Shown: piece after piece, positions 1-6,646 of the stretch
Numbering within the stretch: the first letter of the stretch is position 1
How the letters are laid out: the number at the start of each line of letters is the position of its first letter
From: CAZWMK01 sp964635065
Lineage (GTDB): Bacteria > Pseudomonadota > Alphaproteobacteria > Sphingomonadales > Sphingomonadaceae
Direction: 5' to 3'
Length of the DNA stretch: 11,472 nt
Assembly (NCBI GenBank): GCA_964635065.1
Contig: CAZWMK010000078.1
Coordinates: 1-11,472 of the forward strand
Notes under the pieces: generated by a model
Told to the model about the DNA's origin: nothing
The model's database searches: none
Seen by the model: the letters and a program-made list of their open reading frames with translations, nothing else
Position numbers and translations under genes: made by a program

Positions 1-2
1 AT

Positions 3-518
3 AATATCGTCAAAAGCGATTGCCTGGACCCGGAAGACCCGCCCGACCGGTTCATTCGTCTGGCAGGCGATCAGGGCCGCGAAATCGGCGTGGCGCTCGG
101 GCATTCCCTGTTTGATGGCGTGACCGCAAAGAGCCGGAAAGCCGCGGATCGAGAAACAATCTATCATTTTTACCGGACGAAAAAAATGTATCCTTATTGT
201 ATCACCGTCAAAAACTGCGCGCAGGGCGATGTCCGGGAAGTGCTGGCCTACCGCCAGTATTTCGATCCGCGGCGCGAGCCGGATGCCACGGCATTTTATT
301 TCCATCGCCAGCGGAATTCCGACGTGGTCTATCTCGATTTTCATAAATCTTTGACCGAGAAATGCATCGTTCTGCCGGATTACATGGCGGGCAAGCAGAT
401 CGAGGTTTTGGAGCGGACCCCGTCGGTCACCCTGCACACTGCGGGCGCCGTGCCCGCCGGGGGTATTTCCCTGAGTGTTGCCGGCGATTACGGCTATCTT
501 GTGCTGAAGCTCGATTGA
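3..518 (+). CDS. C-terminal part of an unrecognised protein (cut by window edge)
   Basis: The reading frame is open from the left edge and ends at TGA 516-518, giving about 171 residues. The GTG at 90 is internal to the open frame, so the true start lies outside the window. I do not recognise the family. The segment is rich in Tyr, Phe and Asp, has no membrane segment, and ends in a strand-like stretch (GGISLSV, then GYLVLKLD). That tail resembles a C-terminal beta-sandwich as found on many secreted carbohydrate-active enzymes, but this is only an impression. Codon use is less GC-biased than downstream (for example AAAAAATGTATCC near 180-192), unlike the sphingomonad genes to the right. It converges on the glnE-like end at 555 with a 36-base gap. 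It lies on the same side of the join at about 1275 as the glnE fragment, so it probably comes from the same foreign source. That it is coding is fairly sure; its function is unknown. Confidence 0.6.
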   Translation, partial: NIVKSDCLDPEDPPDRFIRLAGDQGREIGVALGHSLFDGVTAKSRKAADRETIYHFYRTKKMYPYCITVKNCAQGDVREVLAYRQYFDPRREPDATAFYFHRQRNSDVVYLDFHKSLTEKCIVLPDYMAGKQIEVLERTPSVTLHTAGAVPAGGISLSVAGDYGYLVLKLD

Positions 519-554
519 GCCGCCGCCCGGTGCATTTCCGCCGAACGGCCGGAT

Positions 555-1271
555 TTACACCGGCAGCGCGGCGGCGCGCTGGACGCGTTGCCGGCATTGG
601 TCGAGCAGGGCGGCGAAGGCGGCGGCGGAGCAATCGCCCCCGATCGCGCGCCGGGCCAGGGCGGCCAGGGCGTGTGGATCCTGGGGGATGACATAAACCT
701 GGCGGTCTTCAAAAAGCTGCAGGCAGTGTTCCACCCGGCGCAGCAGGATGTAATCCGTCCGCAATGAGGCGGCCGCCGCTTCGGTCAGAATGCCCGCGCC
801 GGCCAGCAGGGCCAGGCTGGCGAGGGTGTTGCCGTTCAGCAACTCCGGCCGTCCGCCGGCGTGGATCAACTGCAGGCCCTGGACCAGGAATTCCAGATCG
901 CGGATGCCGCCCGGCCCGTTTTTCAAGTCGCGTTGCGGACAACCGCCGGCGGCGGCGATCTTCGTGCAGGCCATGGCGCGCAGGCGCCGGATGGAGGCGA
1001 TAACCTGTGCGGGCACGCGCGGCAGCCGGAGAATTTCGCCGGCGCCCTCGCGGAAGGCCTGGCCGAGCGCCAGGTCGCCGGCCACCGGGCGGGCTTTCAG
1101 CAGCGCCTGCACTTCCCAGAGCGCGGCTTTCCGGCGGTAGTACTCCAGGAGCGCCGGCAGAGGGTACACCAGCTGCCCGGCGGACCCGTAAGGGCGCAGG
1201 CGGAAATCCACGCGGTAGGCATAACCTTCGGCGGTGTGGCCGGCCAGGTCGGCGGCAATGCGGCGCAGGGC
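555..1271 (-). pseudogene. glnE: glnE C-terminal fragment (glutamine synthetase adenylyltransferase)
   Basis: GlnE adds and removes AMP on glutamine synthetase in response to nitrogen status. The fragment begins around ALRRIAADL and shows the family blocks in order: TAEGYAYRVDFRLRPYGSAG (the Asp and RLRP are hallmark residues), YYRRKAALWEVQALLKARPV followed by AGD, then GPGGIRDLEFLVQGLQLIH, and the helical block YILLRRVEHCLQLFEDRQ, followed by a short tail to the stop. These correspond to the end of a nucleotidyltransferase domain plus the following GlnD/UR-UTase-like helical domain. GlnE has two such homologous halves; this one ends the protein. The upstream catalytic GS...G and DxD part is missing at the join. 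Details such as EHCLQLFEDRQVYVIPQD do not look like a typical sphingomonad GlnE to me, which suggests another phylum, but that is inference. Confidence 0.75.
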
Positions 1272-2042
1272 GCGGCTGCAGATTTCCTGCTCGCGCGGCG
1301 TCAGCGCGGTGGCTTCCGCCCGGCCGCCCGCAGCGAGGTTCGAACGGATTTCCCCTGATTTCGGCAGGCGGTTGATCGCACCTGTCGGCTGGCCGTCGAC
1401 AAGGACGATGCGTTTGTCGCCCAGAGATACATCGGGCAGGAATTGCTGAACCATGAAGGGTTCGCGCCAGACATGGCCGAAGAGTTCGACCAGCGCGGGC
1501 AGGTTCGCGTCATTGCGGCCGATATGGAACACGGCAGCCCCGGCATTGCCGTAAAGTGGCTTCACCACGATTTCGCCGCAACGGTCGCGCAGCGCCATGG
1601 CCTCGTCGAGGCGGCGGGTGATGATGGTTTCGGGCATCAGGTCGGGAAAGCGGGTGACAAACAGCTTTTCCGGCGCATTGCGTACTTCGCGCGGGTCGTT
1701 CACGATAACCGTGCGGTCGGACACCATTTCGAGGAGATGCGTGGCCGTGATATAGGCCATGTCGAATGGCGGGTCCTGCCGCATCAGCACAGCGTCGGCA
1801 TCGGCGGCCAGGTCGATTTCGCACCAGTCACCGAACGTGAAATGATCGCCGATCACCCGCTGCACGGTGACCGGTCGCGCGCGGGCAATGACCTGTCCGG
1901 CGCGATAGCTGAGATCGGCGGGCAGGTAATGCCACAGGCGATGGCCCCGGCTTTGCGCCGCCAGCATCAGGGCGAAGGTCGAATCGCCCGCAAGATTGAT
2001 CGTTTCAATCGGGTCCATCTGGACCGCGACACGCAAGTTCAT
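555..2042 (-). CDS. Chimeric ORF: GshB N-terminal part fused in frame to GlnE C-terminal part
   Basis: One uninterrupted frame of 495 codons (ATG 2042, TAA 555-557). Residues 1 to about 255 are glutathione synthetase; residues about 257-495 are glutamine synthetase adenylyltransferase. I chose ATG 2042 because MNLRVAVQMDPIETIN is the family N-terminus. The in-frame ATG at 2132 would add 30 residues with no family resemblance. No clear Shine-Dalgarno sequence precedes 2042. GshB alone is normally about 315 residues and GlnE about 900-1000, so neither half is complete. The GshB half lacks the last ATP-grasp segment with the Mg-binding Glu/Asn (EINVTSP in the family). The GlnE half lacks the upstream nucleotidyltransferase motif (GS...G plus DxD). 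A functional bifunctional enzyme is therefore unlikely. The gene sits as last member of the rsmI-yraN-sirB1-gshB row, so the GshB half is in its expected place and the GlnE half is the intruder. An assembly or cloning chimera is the simplest explanation; a genuine recombination event is the alternative. Confidence 0.8.
   Translation of the reverse strand: MNLRVAVQMDPIETINLAGDSTFALMLAAQSRGHRLWHYLPADLSYRAGQVIARARPVTVQRVIGDHFTFGDWCEIDLAADADAVLMRQDPPFDMAYITATHLLEMVSDRTVIVNDPREVRNAPEKLFVTRFPDLMPETIITRRLDEAMALRDRCGEIVVKPLYGNAGAAVFHIGRNDANLPALVELFGHVWREPFMVQQFLPDVSLGDKRIVLVDGQPTGAINRLPKSGEIRSNLAAGGRAEATALTPREQEICSRALRRIAADLAGHTAEGYAYRVDFRLRPYGSAGQLVYPLPALLEYYRRKAALWEVQALLKARPVAGDLALGQAFREGAGEILRLPRVPAQVIASIRRLRAMACTKIAAAGGCPQRDLKNGPGGIRDLEFLVQGLQLIHAGGRPELLNGNTLASLALLAGAGILTEAAAASLRTDYILLRRVEHCLQLFEDRQVYVIPQDPHALAALARRAIGGDCSAAAFAALLDQCRQRVQRAAALPV
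1272..2042 (-). pseudogene. gshB: gshB, 3'-truncated (glutathione synthetase, ATP-grasp)
   Basis: GshB joins gamma-glutamylcysteine and glycine using ATP in the cytoplasm, the last step of glutathione synthesis. Family motifs seen, numbered from ATG 2042: MDPIETINLAGDSTFALM at 9-26, MRQDPPFD at 87-94, NDPREVRNAPEKLF at 115-128, the ATP-grasp strand and loop VVKPLYGNAG at 159-168, and GDKRIVLVDG...GAINR...GEIRSNLAAGGRAEAT at about 208-245, ending with LTPREQEIC. In intact proteins some 50-60 further residues follow, with the metal-binding Glu and Asn; here they are replaced by GlnE sequence. The identification is very sure for this half. The exact last GshB residue is uncertain within about five codons. 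Confidence 0.85.
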
Positions 2043-2085
2043 GATTGATCCGTCCCGTGCTGTCTGAACCGATGCAGGTAGTTGC

Positions 2086-2126
2086 AGGCTTCGTGCGGCG
2101 CGGGCGGGCGCGACGCAAGCCTTTTT
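2086..2126 (+). terminator. GC-rich hairpin followed by T5, in the sirB1-gshB gap
   Basis: AGGCTT (2086-2091) pairs with AAGCCT (2117-2122), and short inner GC pairs extend the stem with single-base bulges. TTTTT follows at 2122-2126 on the plus strand, giving a rho-independent terminator shape in that direction. No plus-strand gene ends here; both neighbours run on the minus strand. In the minus-strand transcript the same sequence would be a stable intra-operon hairpin without a U tract. It occupies much of the 103-base gap between sirB1 and gshB, in which I see nothing else. Confidence 0.35.
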
Positions 2127-2145
2127 CATCATTTGCGCCTGATGG

Positions 2146-2955
2146 TCAGTGGGTCGAGCGCGTCAGGGCGTCGAGCGCGGCATGGATACGCGCGCCGATG
2201 TCCGAATCATGCGTCGTTTCCTGCATGGCAGCCAGCGACATGCGCGCGGCCTTGCGATAACCGAGCAGTTGTTCGATGCGCGCGCGTTCCCACCACAATG
2301 CGGTAAAGGCAGGAGCCAGTGCGGTCATGCGTTCATAAAGCACGAGGCCGCGCGTCAGGTCGTCGGCCTTGACGGCGCGGTTGGCCTGATTGGACAAAAG
2401 TCGCACAAGGATGGCGCGGTTGGACATGGGCGACAGGTCCGCAGACGTTAGTTGCGGCGCATGGCCGGACATGCGGGTGAGCAACGTACGTATGCCAGAT
2501 TCGTCGATACCGCGCCCGGCGTGGAACGGATCGATCATGACGCTGTCGGGCGGCTGGCCGACGCGCACGACGACATGGCCCGGCACGTTCAGAATGTCCG
2601 CGTGCCAGCCGGCATGACGAGCAAGGGCGACGTAGAGAATCGATAGCGCGATCGGCAGGCCGCGCTTGCGGTCGAGCATCTGCATGAGATCGGCATTGGC
2701 CGGCGCATCATAATCGTCGAGGTCGCCGGTAAAGCCATGTTCGTCGTGAAGGAGGTCGGAGAGGGCGAGGGCCTGCGCGGACGGCTTGGCGCCATGCGGG
2801 CAGCGTTCCACAAGCTGTGGCAAAAGATTGAATATGCGTTCCTGATCGACGGATGGGTTACGTTCGGGGTGATCGAGTGCTGCCAGCAACAGCGCCGCCT
2901 CGACAAGGTCGATCGCCTCGTCTTCCATGAGGCCGATCTCGCGCAGTGCGTTCAT
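2146..2955 (-). CDS. SirB1-family protein (transglutaminase-like plus TPR-like C-terminus)
   Basis: 269 residues from ATG 2955. The family core is clear: a helical N-terminal part, then LHDEHGFTGDLDDYDAPANA at about 69-88, LDRKRGLPIALSILYVALAR at 94-113, and GWHADILNVPGHVVVRVG at about 116-133, followed by IDPF. This matches the SirB1 N-terminal domain, related to transglutaminases. The C-terminal 100 residues are helical and TPR-like (LVLYERMTALAPAFTALWWE). The biochemical role of SirB1 proteins is not settled. The start is fixed by AAGGAGA six bases upstream and by the ATGA overlap with the yraN stop; the TTG six bases further up (2961) is less likely. It is cotranscribed with yraN and rsmI and precedes gshB by 103 bases. 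Confidence 0.85.
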   Translation of the reverse strand: MNALREIGLMEDEAIDLVEAALLLAALDHPERNPSVDQERIFNLLPQLVERCPHGAKPSAQALALSDLLHDEHGFTGDLDDYDAPANADLMQMLDRKRGLPIALSILYVALARHAGWHADILNVPGHVVVRVGQPPDSVMIDPFHAGRGIDESGIRTLLTRMSGHAPQLTSADLSPMSNRAILVRLLSNQANRAVKADDLTRGLVLYERMTALAPAFTALWWERARIEQLLGYRKAARMSLAAMQETTHDSDIGARIHAALDALTRSTH

Positions 2956-3311
2956 CGCCAATCTCCTTCGCAGACGCCTTCTATGTGGTGGGGCAGGTTG
3001 CCCGGCACAATCAGCACGGCGTCGATGCGCACAGAATCGCAGTCGGCAGCATAACGCGCAAGAAGGTAATTGGATGCATGACGCACACGCACAAGCGCCG
3101 CAGGCGACAGGGCGATCGCGGCATCGGTGCGGGCCGGACGGGCCTTTACCTCGACAAAGGCAAGGGTTCGCCCGCGACGCACGACGAGATCAATCTCGCC
3201 CACGGGTGTCCGCACGCGCCGCGCGAGAACTGCATAGCCCTTGAGGCGCAGCCAGAGCGCGGCCCAGATTTCAGCGCTGCGGCCGCGTCGTTCAGCCGTC
3301 TGGCGCGTCAT
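2952..3311 (-). CDS. yraN: YraN / UPF0102 family protein
   Basis: 119 residues, the usual length. The UPF0102 signature is present: an N-terminal helix with RRGRSAEIWAALWLRLKGY at about 8-26, then RTPVGEIDLVVRRGRTLAFV at 34-53 and EVKAR at 54-58. Asp41, Glu54 and Lys56 form a PD-(D/E)xK nuclease-like arrangement, so a nuclease or Holliday-junction-related role is often proposed, but no activity is established. The ATG at 3311 overlaps the end of rsmI by 20 bases and the stop overlaps the next start as ATGA, so the gene is embedded in the operon. In E. coli yraN also sits next to rsmI (yraL) and lpoA (yraM), which supports both the call and the neighbours. Confidence 0.9.
   Translation of the reverse strand: MTRQTAERRGRSAEIWAALWLRLKGYAVLARRVRTPVGEIDLVVRRGRTLAFVEVKARPARTDAAIALSPAALVRVRHASNYLLARYAADCDSVRIDAVLIVPGNLPHHIEGVCEGDWR
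2962..2968 (-). promoter_or_regulatory. Ribosome binding site of the sirB1-family gene
   Basis: AAGGAGA on the minus strand, six bases before ATG 2955. It decides the start in favour of ATG 2955 over the in-frame TTG at 2961. It lies inside the last codons of yraN, so translation of the two genes is probably coupled. Confidence 0.75.
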
Positions 3312-4170
3312 CGTGCCGCTTCATTTCCAGCGCACGGGCATAGACCTGCTTGCGCGGCAGGCCGAGCACTTCCGCGACTTCGGCCACAGCACTCTTCAGC
3401 GGCTGGCGCGACAGCGCGTCGGTCAAGGCGCGGTCGAGGTCGGCGGCATCGGGCAGGGCAGATTTGTCAGGCGGGCCGACGATGATGACGGCCTCGCCCC
3501 TGACTGGCTGGGCCGCAAGCCGGGCAGCCAGCGTGGACAGCGTGCCTTCCAGCACTTCCTCGAACTTCTTGGTGATCTCGCGCGCGATGGCCGCCGGACG
3601 GTCGCCCAGTCCCTTTTCGAGTGCGGCCAGTGTCGCATCGAGCCGGTTCGCTGCTTCGTAGAAGATGAGGGTGGCGCGCAAGCCGGCAACTTCGGCAATC
3701 GCCGTGTCGCGGGCCCCGGCCTTGGCAGGCAGAAAGCCCATGAACAGGAAACGGTCGGTCGGCAGACCGGCAAGCGTCAGTGCCGCAATCGCCGCGCACG
3801 GACCGGGCAGCGTATGCACCGCAATGCCCATGGCGCGCGCATCGCGCACCAGCTTGTAACCGGGGTCGGAAATCAACGGTGTGCCGGCATCCGAAACAAG
3901 GGCAACAGCGGCATGACGCGCACGGTCAAGCAGCCGGGGACGGACCTGATCGGCATTATGCTCGTGATAGGGCGTCATTGGCACGGTGGAACCAATGTGT
4001 TGCAGAAGCTTTGATGTCTGGCGGGTGTCCTCGGCCGCGATGAGGGCGGCTTCACGCAGGAGCAAGGCTGCGCGCGGCGTCAGGTCGCCGAGGTTGCCGA
4101 TCGGTGTGGCGACGATGTAAAGCCCTGGTTCAGGGCTTGGCGCGTCATCTGATGTCAGGCCATTGGGCAT
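3292..4170 (-). CDS. rsmI: 16S rRNA (cytidine(1402)-2'-O)-methyltransferase RsmI
   Basis: RsmI uses S-adenosylmethionine to methylate the ribose of C1402 in the decoding centre of 16S rRNA. Numbered from ATG 4170 (292 residues, normal size): GLYIVATPIGNLGDLTPRA at 16-34, AEDTRQTSKLLQHIG at 46-60, PYHEHN at 67-72, VALVSDAGTPLISDPGYKLV at 89-108, then LPGPCAAIAAL, FMGFLP, FYEAANRL, the REITKKFEEVLEGT block and RGEAVIIVGPP. All are tetrapyrrole-methylase-fold hallmarks of this family. The frame continues to a TTG at 4206, but ATG 4170 is more likely since the extra residues are not conserved. No good Shine-Dalgarno sequence precedes ATG 4170. It is the first gene of the operon with yraN, sirB1 and gshB. 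Its promoter must lie within the divergent lipoprotein gene. Confidence 0.93.
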   Translation of the reverse strand: MPNGLTSDDAPSPEPGLYIVATPIGNLGDLTPRAALLLREAALIAAEDTRQTSKLLQHIGSTVPMTPYHEHNADQVRPRLLDRARHAAVALVSDAGTPLISDPGYKLVRDARAMGIAVHTLPGPCAAIAALTLAGLPTDRFLFMGFLPAKAGARDTAIAEVAGLRATLIFYEAANRLDATLAALEKGLGDRPAAIAREITKKFEEVLEGTLSTLAARLAAQPVRGEAVIIVGPPDKSALPDAADLDRALTDALSRQPLKSAVAEVAEVLGLPRKQVYARALEMKRHDDAPDG

Positions 4171-4174
4171 GAGG
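4171..4174 (+). promoter_or_regulatory. Ribosome binding site of the LpoA-like gene
   Basis: GAGG followed by five bases and ATG 4180. It supports the ATG at 4180 over later in-frame alternatives such as GTG 4216. It fills the nine-base gap between this ATG and the opposite-strand rsmI ATG. Confidence 0.5.
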
Positions 4175-4179
4175 CGTTT

Positions 4180-5484
4180 ATGGGTGTGATCAACAGCATT
4201 CGGCAACCATTTATCGTGGACAGATTTTGCGAAAGCGCCACGAGGCTGCGCAAACGGTTGTCGCAGGGCGGCGGGCTGGCGCTGGGGCTGTTCGTTGCCG
4301 CCTGCGCCACGCCAAGCGTAAAACAGGCCCCGCCGCCGCCGCCCAGCGCTCCGGATGTTGTGGCTGCTCCGACCATTCCGGTCGAGGCGCCCAAGAATCG
4401 CGTCGCCCTTCTTGTGCCGACAACGGGCAATAACGCCGCTGTCGGCCAGTCAATCGCCAACGCGGCCAATCTTGCCATGCTTGATCTTGGCAGCCAGAAC
4501 ATCAAGCTGACCGTCTACAACACCGCCGGTGGGGCTGCCGCCGCCGCGCAGCGGGCGCTTTCGGATGGCAACAAGCTGTTCCTTGGACCTCTTCTGGCGG
4601 ATGACGTGCGCGCCGTGCAGCCGATTGCACGCGGCGGCAATATTCCACTCATGACATTTTCGAACGATGCCGATCTCGGCGGCAACGGCACCTATGTGCT
4701 GGGTTTCCAGCCCGGACAGTCGATGGCGCGAATCGTCAGCTATGCGCGCGCGCAAGGTATTGAACGTTTCGCCGCTCTTGTTCCCGCTGGCGTTTACGGC
4801 CAGCGCGCCTCGAACGCCTTCGTGAAGGCCGTGCGCGATACAGGAGGCCGGGTGGTGGCGATGGAGACCTTTCCGCGCGATCAGAAACGGCTCATCGCCT
4901 CGGTTCGGCGCGTGACCGACTATGAAGCGCGCGTTGCCCGCGCGAGCCAGGGCGGGATCGTCCGCGCTGACGGTACGGTCGCTCCGGTGCAGGAGCGTCT
5001 GGCGCCTGTCGGTTTTCAGGCCTTGCTGATCGCTGATACCGGAAGCGTTGCGGCCGCGCTTGCGCCGACTCTTGCGCGTTTCGGCGTGACGGGCGTGCGT
5101 CTGCTGGGCAATGAACTGTGGGCGAGCGAACCAGGCCTGTCGCGCGCGCCCGCCATGCGTGGCGCATGGTTCGCCAGCGTTCCCGACAATCGCTTCGAAC
5201 AGATGGCATCACGCTATCGCGCCAAGTTCGGGGCGCGTCCGTCGCGCCTTGCCAGCCTTGGCTATGATGCCGTGCTTCTGGTCAATAGCCTTGCCGGAAA
5301 ATGGCCAGTTGGCTCTGCCTTTCCGCGGGCGGCCCTGACCGGTCCTGATGGCTTTGCCGGTGTTGACGGCGTGTTCCGTTTCAACGGCACTGGCATTGCC
5401 GAGCGCGGTCTGGAAGTGCAGGAAGTGGGCGCATCCAGTTTCGTGACCATATCGCCCGCGCCGCGTCGCTTTCCGGCGCGTTGA
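4180..5484 (+). CDS. LpoA/LppC-like lipoprotein, periplasmic-binding fold (putative PBP activator)
   Basis: 434 residues. The N-terminus has a basic stretch (RLRKRLSQ, 22-29), a hydrophobic core (GGLALGLFVAAC) and a lipobox with Cys42, so a lipid-anchored export product. A proline linker (KQAPPPPPSAP) follows. The rest is a type 1 periplasmic-binding fold without a small-molecule ABC context: NRVALLVPTTGNNAAVGQSI at about 72-91, FLGPLLADDVRAVQPIA, IPLMTFSND, YVLGFQPGQSMARIVSYA, LLGNELW and LASLGYDAVLLVNSLA. In gammaproteobacteria LpoA (YraM) activates the penicillin-binding protein PBP1A and lies beside rsmI and yraN, exactly the neighbours here. The alphaproteobacterial relatives lack the long N-terminal TPR domain of LpoA, and their partner is less known; PBP activation is inference. 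The stop is four bases from the hemW stop on the other strand. Confidence 0.85.
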   Translation: MGVINSIRQPFIVDRFCESATRLRKRLSQGGGLALGLFVAACATPSVKQAPPPPPSAPDVVAAPTIPVEAPKNRVALLVPTTGNNAAVGQSIANAANLAMLDLGSQNIKLTVYNTAGGAAAAAQRALSDGNKLFLGPLLADDVRAVQPIARGGNIPLMTFSNDADLGGNGTYVLGFQPGQSMARIVSYARAQGIERFAALVPAGVYGQRASNAFVKAVRDTGGRVVAMETFPRDQKRLIASVRRVTDYEARVARASQGGIVRADGTVAPVQERLAPVGFQALLIADTGSVAAALAPTLARFGVTGVRLLGNELWASEPGLSRAPAMRGAWFASVPDNRFEQMASRYRAKFGARPSRLASLGYDAVLLVNSLAGKWPVGSAFPRAALTGPDGFAGVDGVFRFNGTGIAERGLEVQEVGASSFVTISPAPRRFPAR

Positions 5485-5488
5485 CGCT

Positions 5489-6646
5489 TCAGGCAAGAAG
5501 GGCGGCGATCAGCGCGTTGGTCAGGGGCCGCCCTTTGGCGGTCGCGGCTAATCGCGCGCCGTCATTGGTCAACAGGCCCTGGGCGATCAGCGCATCCGCG
5601 CGGGCAGGGTCGATGATGGCTGCCAGCGTCCGCCCTGTGCGGGCAGAAAACAGGCCCGCATCAATGCCGTCGCGCAGGCGCAGCCCCATCATCAGGGCTT
5701 CTTCGGCCCGGATGTCCTCGTCGAGCGATTGTTCGCTTTCAAGGCCATGGCCGTGGGCGGATACGGCCGCAAGCCAGCTTTCAGGGCGTGCCAGCCTGAC
5801 AGTTGCGGTCGCGTTGCGCCGTCCATGCGCGCCGGGGCCGACGCCGACATAATCGCCATAGGCCCAATATTGCAGATTGTGCCGGCTTTCCGCGCCGGGG
5901 CGTGCGTGGTTGCTGATTTCATAGGCGGGCAGGCCGGATGCTTCGGTCATTGCCTGCGTCAGTTCGTACATTTCGGTCGCCAGATCCTCGTCGGGCAGGC
6001 GAAGCTGGCCGAGCCGGTGCAGCGTCTGGAAGCGTGTGTTCGGCTCGATCGTCAACTGATAGAGCGAGAGATGTTCGGTGCCGAAAGCCAGTGCGCGCGC
6101 GAGTTCAGCCTGCCAGGCGGACAGGCTCTGATCTTCGCGGGCGTAGATCAGGTCGAAACTGACCCGCCCGAAATGACACTGCGCGACATCAAGTGCTGCC
6201 AGCCCTTCGGCCAGATCATGCGGCCGTCCCAGCCGTTTGAGCGCCTTGTCGTCGAGCGCTTGAAGTCCGAGGCTGACGCGGTTGACGCCAGCGGCGGCAA
6301 AACCCGCGAAGCGATCCGCCTCGACGCTGGTGGGATTGGCTTCGAGTGTGATTTCCGGCTGATCGGCGAACCCCCACAGCCGGGCGGCTTCGTCGATGAT
6401 GGCGGCAACTGTTGCTGGCTGCATCAGCGACGGGGTGCCGCCGCCGAAGAACAGGCTTGTCAGCCGCCGTCCGGGGGTGAGCGCAGCTTCGAAGCGCAGT
6501 TCTGCAAGCAGCGCATCGCGCCAGCCGCTTTCGCCATGATCGGCACGAACATGGCTGTTGAAATCGCAATAGGGGCATTTCGAGACGCAGAACGGCCAGT
6601 GCACATAAAGGGCAAGGCCGTTCGTCGTGGCGTCAGAAACAGGCAT
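5489..6646 (-). CDS. hemW: Radical SAM haem chaperone HemW
   Basis: HemW is a cytoplasmic radical-SAM protein that binds haem and is thought to deliver it to respiratory enzymes; older annotation calls it coproporphyrinogen III oxidase-like. From ATG 6646 (385 residues): YVHWPFCVSKCPYCDFNSH at 14-32 gives the CxxxCxxC cluster (Cys20, Cys24, Cys27). FFGGGTPSLM follows at about 66-75, then ITLEANPTS, AGVNRVSLGLQALDDKALK, the LSLYQLTIEPNTRF block, YEISNHARPG and the HemN C-terminal HNLQYWAYGDYVGVGPGAHG. The track from GTG 6667 is longer, but ATG 6646 fits the family N-terminus. It overlaps the end of rdgB by 14 bases, giving the widespread rph-rdgB-hemW order. No terminator is seen between its stop and the convergent lipoprotein gene. 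Confidence 0.93.
   Translation of the reverse strand: MPVSDATTNGLALYVHWPFCVSKCPYCDFNSHVRADHGESGWRDALLAELRFEAALTPGRRLTSLFFGGGTPSLMQPATVAAIIDEAARLWGFADQPEITLEANPTSVEADRFAGFAAAGVNRVSLGLQALDDKALKRLGRPHDLAEGLAALDVAQCHFGRVSFDLIYAREDQSLSAWQAELARALAFGTEHLSLYQLTIEPNTRFQTLHRLGQLRLPDEDLATEMYELTQAMTEASGLPAYEISNHARPGAESRHNLQYWAYGDYVGVGPGAHGRRNATATVRLARPESWLAAVSAHGHGLESEQSLDEDIRAEEALMMGLRLRDGIDAGLFSARTGRTLAAIIDPARADALIAQGLLTNDGARLAATAKGRPLTNALIAALLA

Noticed and set aside
548..564. Hairpin GCCGG/CCGGC around the glnE stop
   Set aside because: Only five pairs and no T-run on either strand; too weak to call a terminator.
1443..2048. Plus-strand open frame of 201 codons opposite gshB
   Set aside because: It is antisense to clear GshB motifs, and long shadow frames are expected in GC-rich DNA; no recognisable domain.
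2043..2132. Longer N-terminus for the gshB frame starting at ATG 2132
   Set aside because: The 30 extra residues have no GshB resemblance and overlap the GC-rich hairpin region; the family N-terminus begins at ATG 2042.
3241..4014. Plus-strand open frame of 257 codons opposite rsmI
   Set aside because: Antisense shadow of a confidently identified gene, with low-complexity Arg/Gly/Gln composition.
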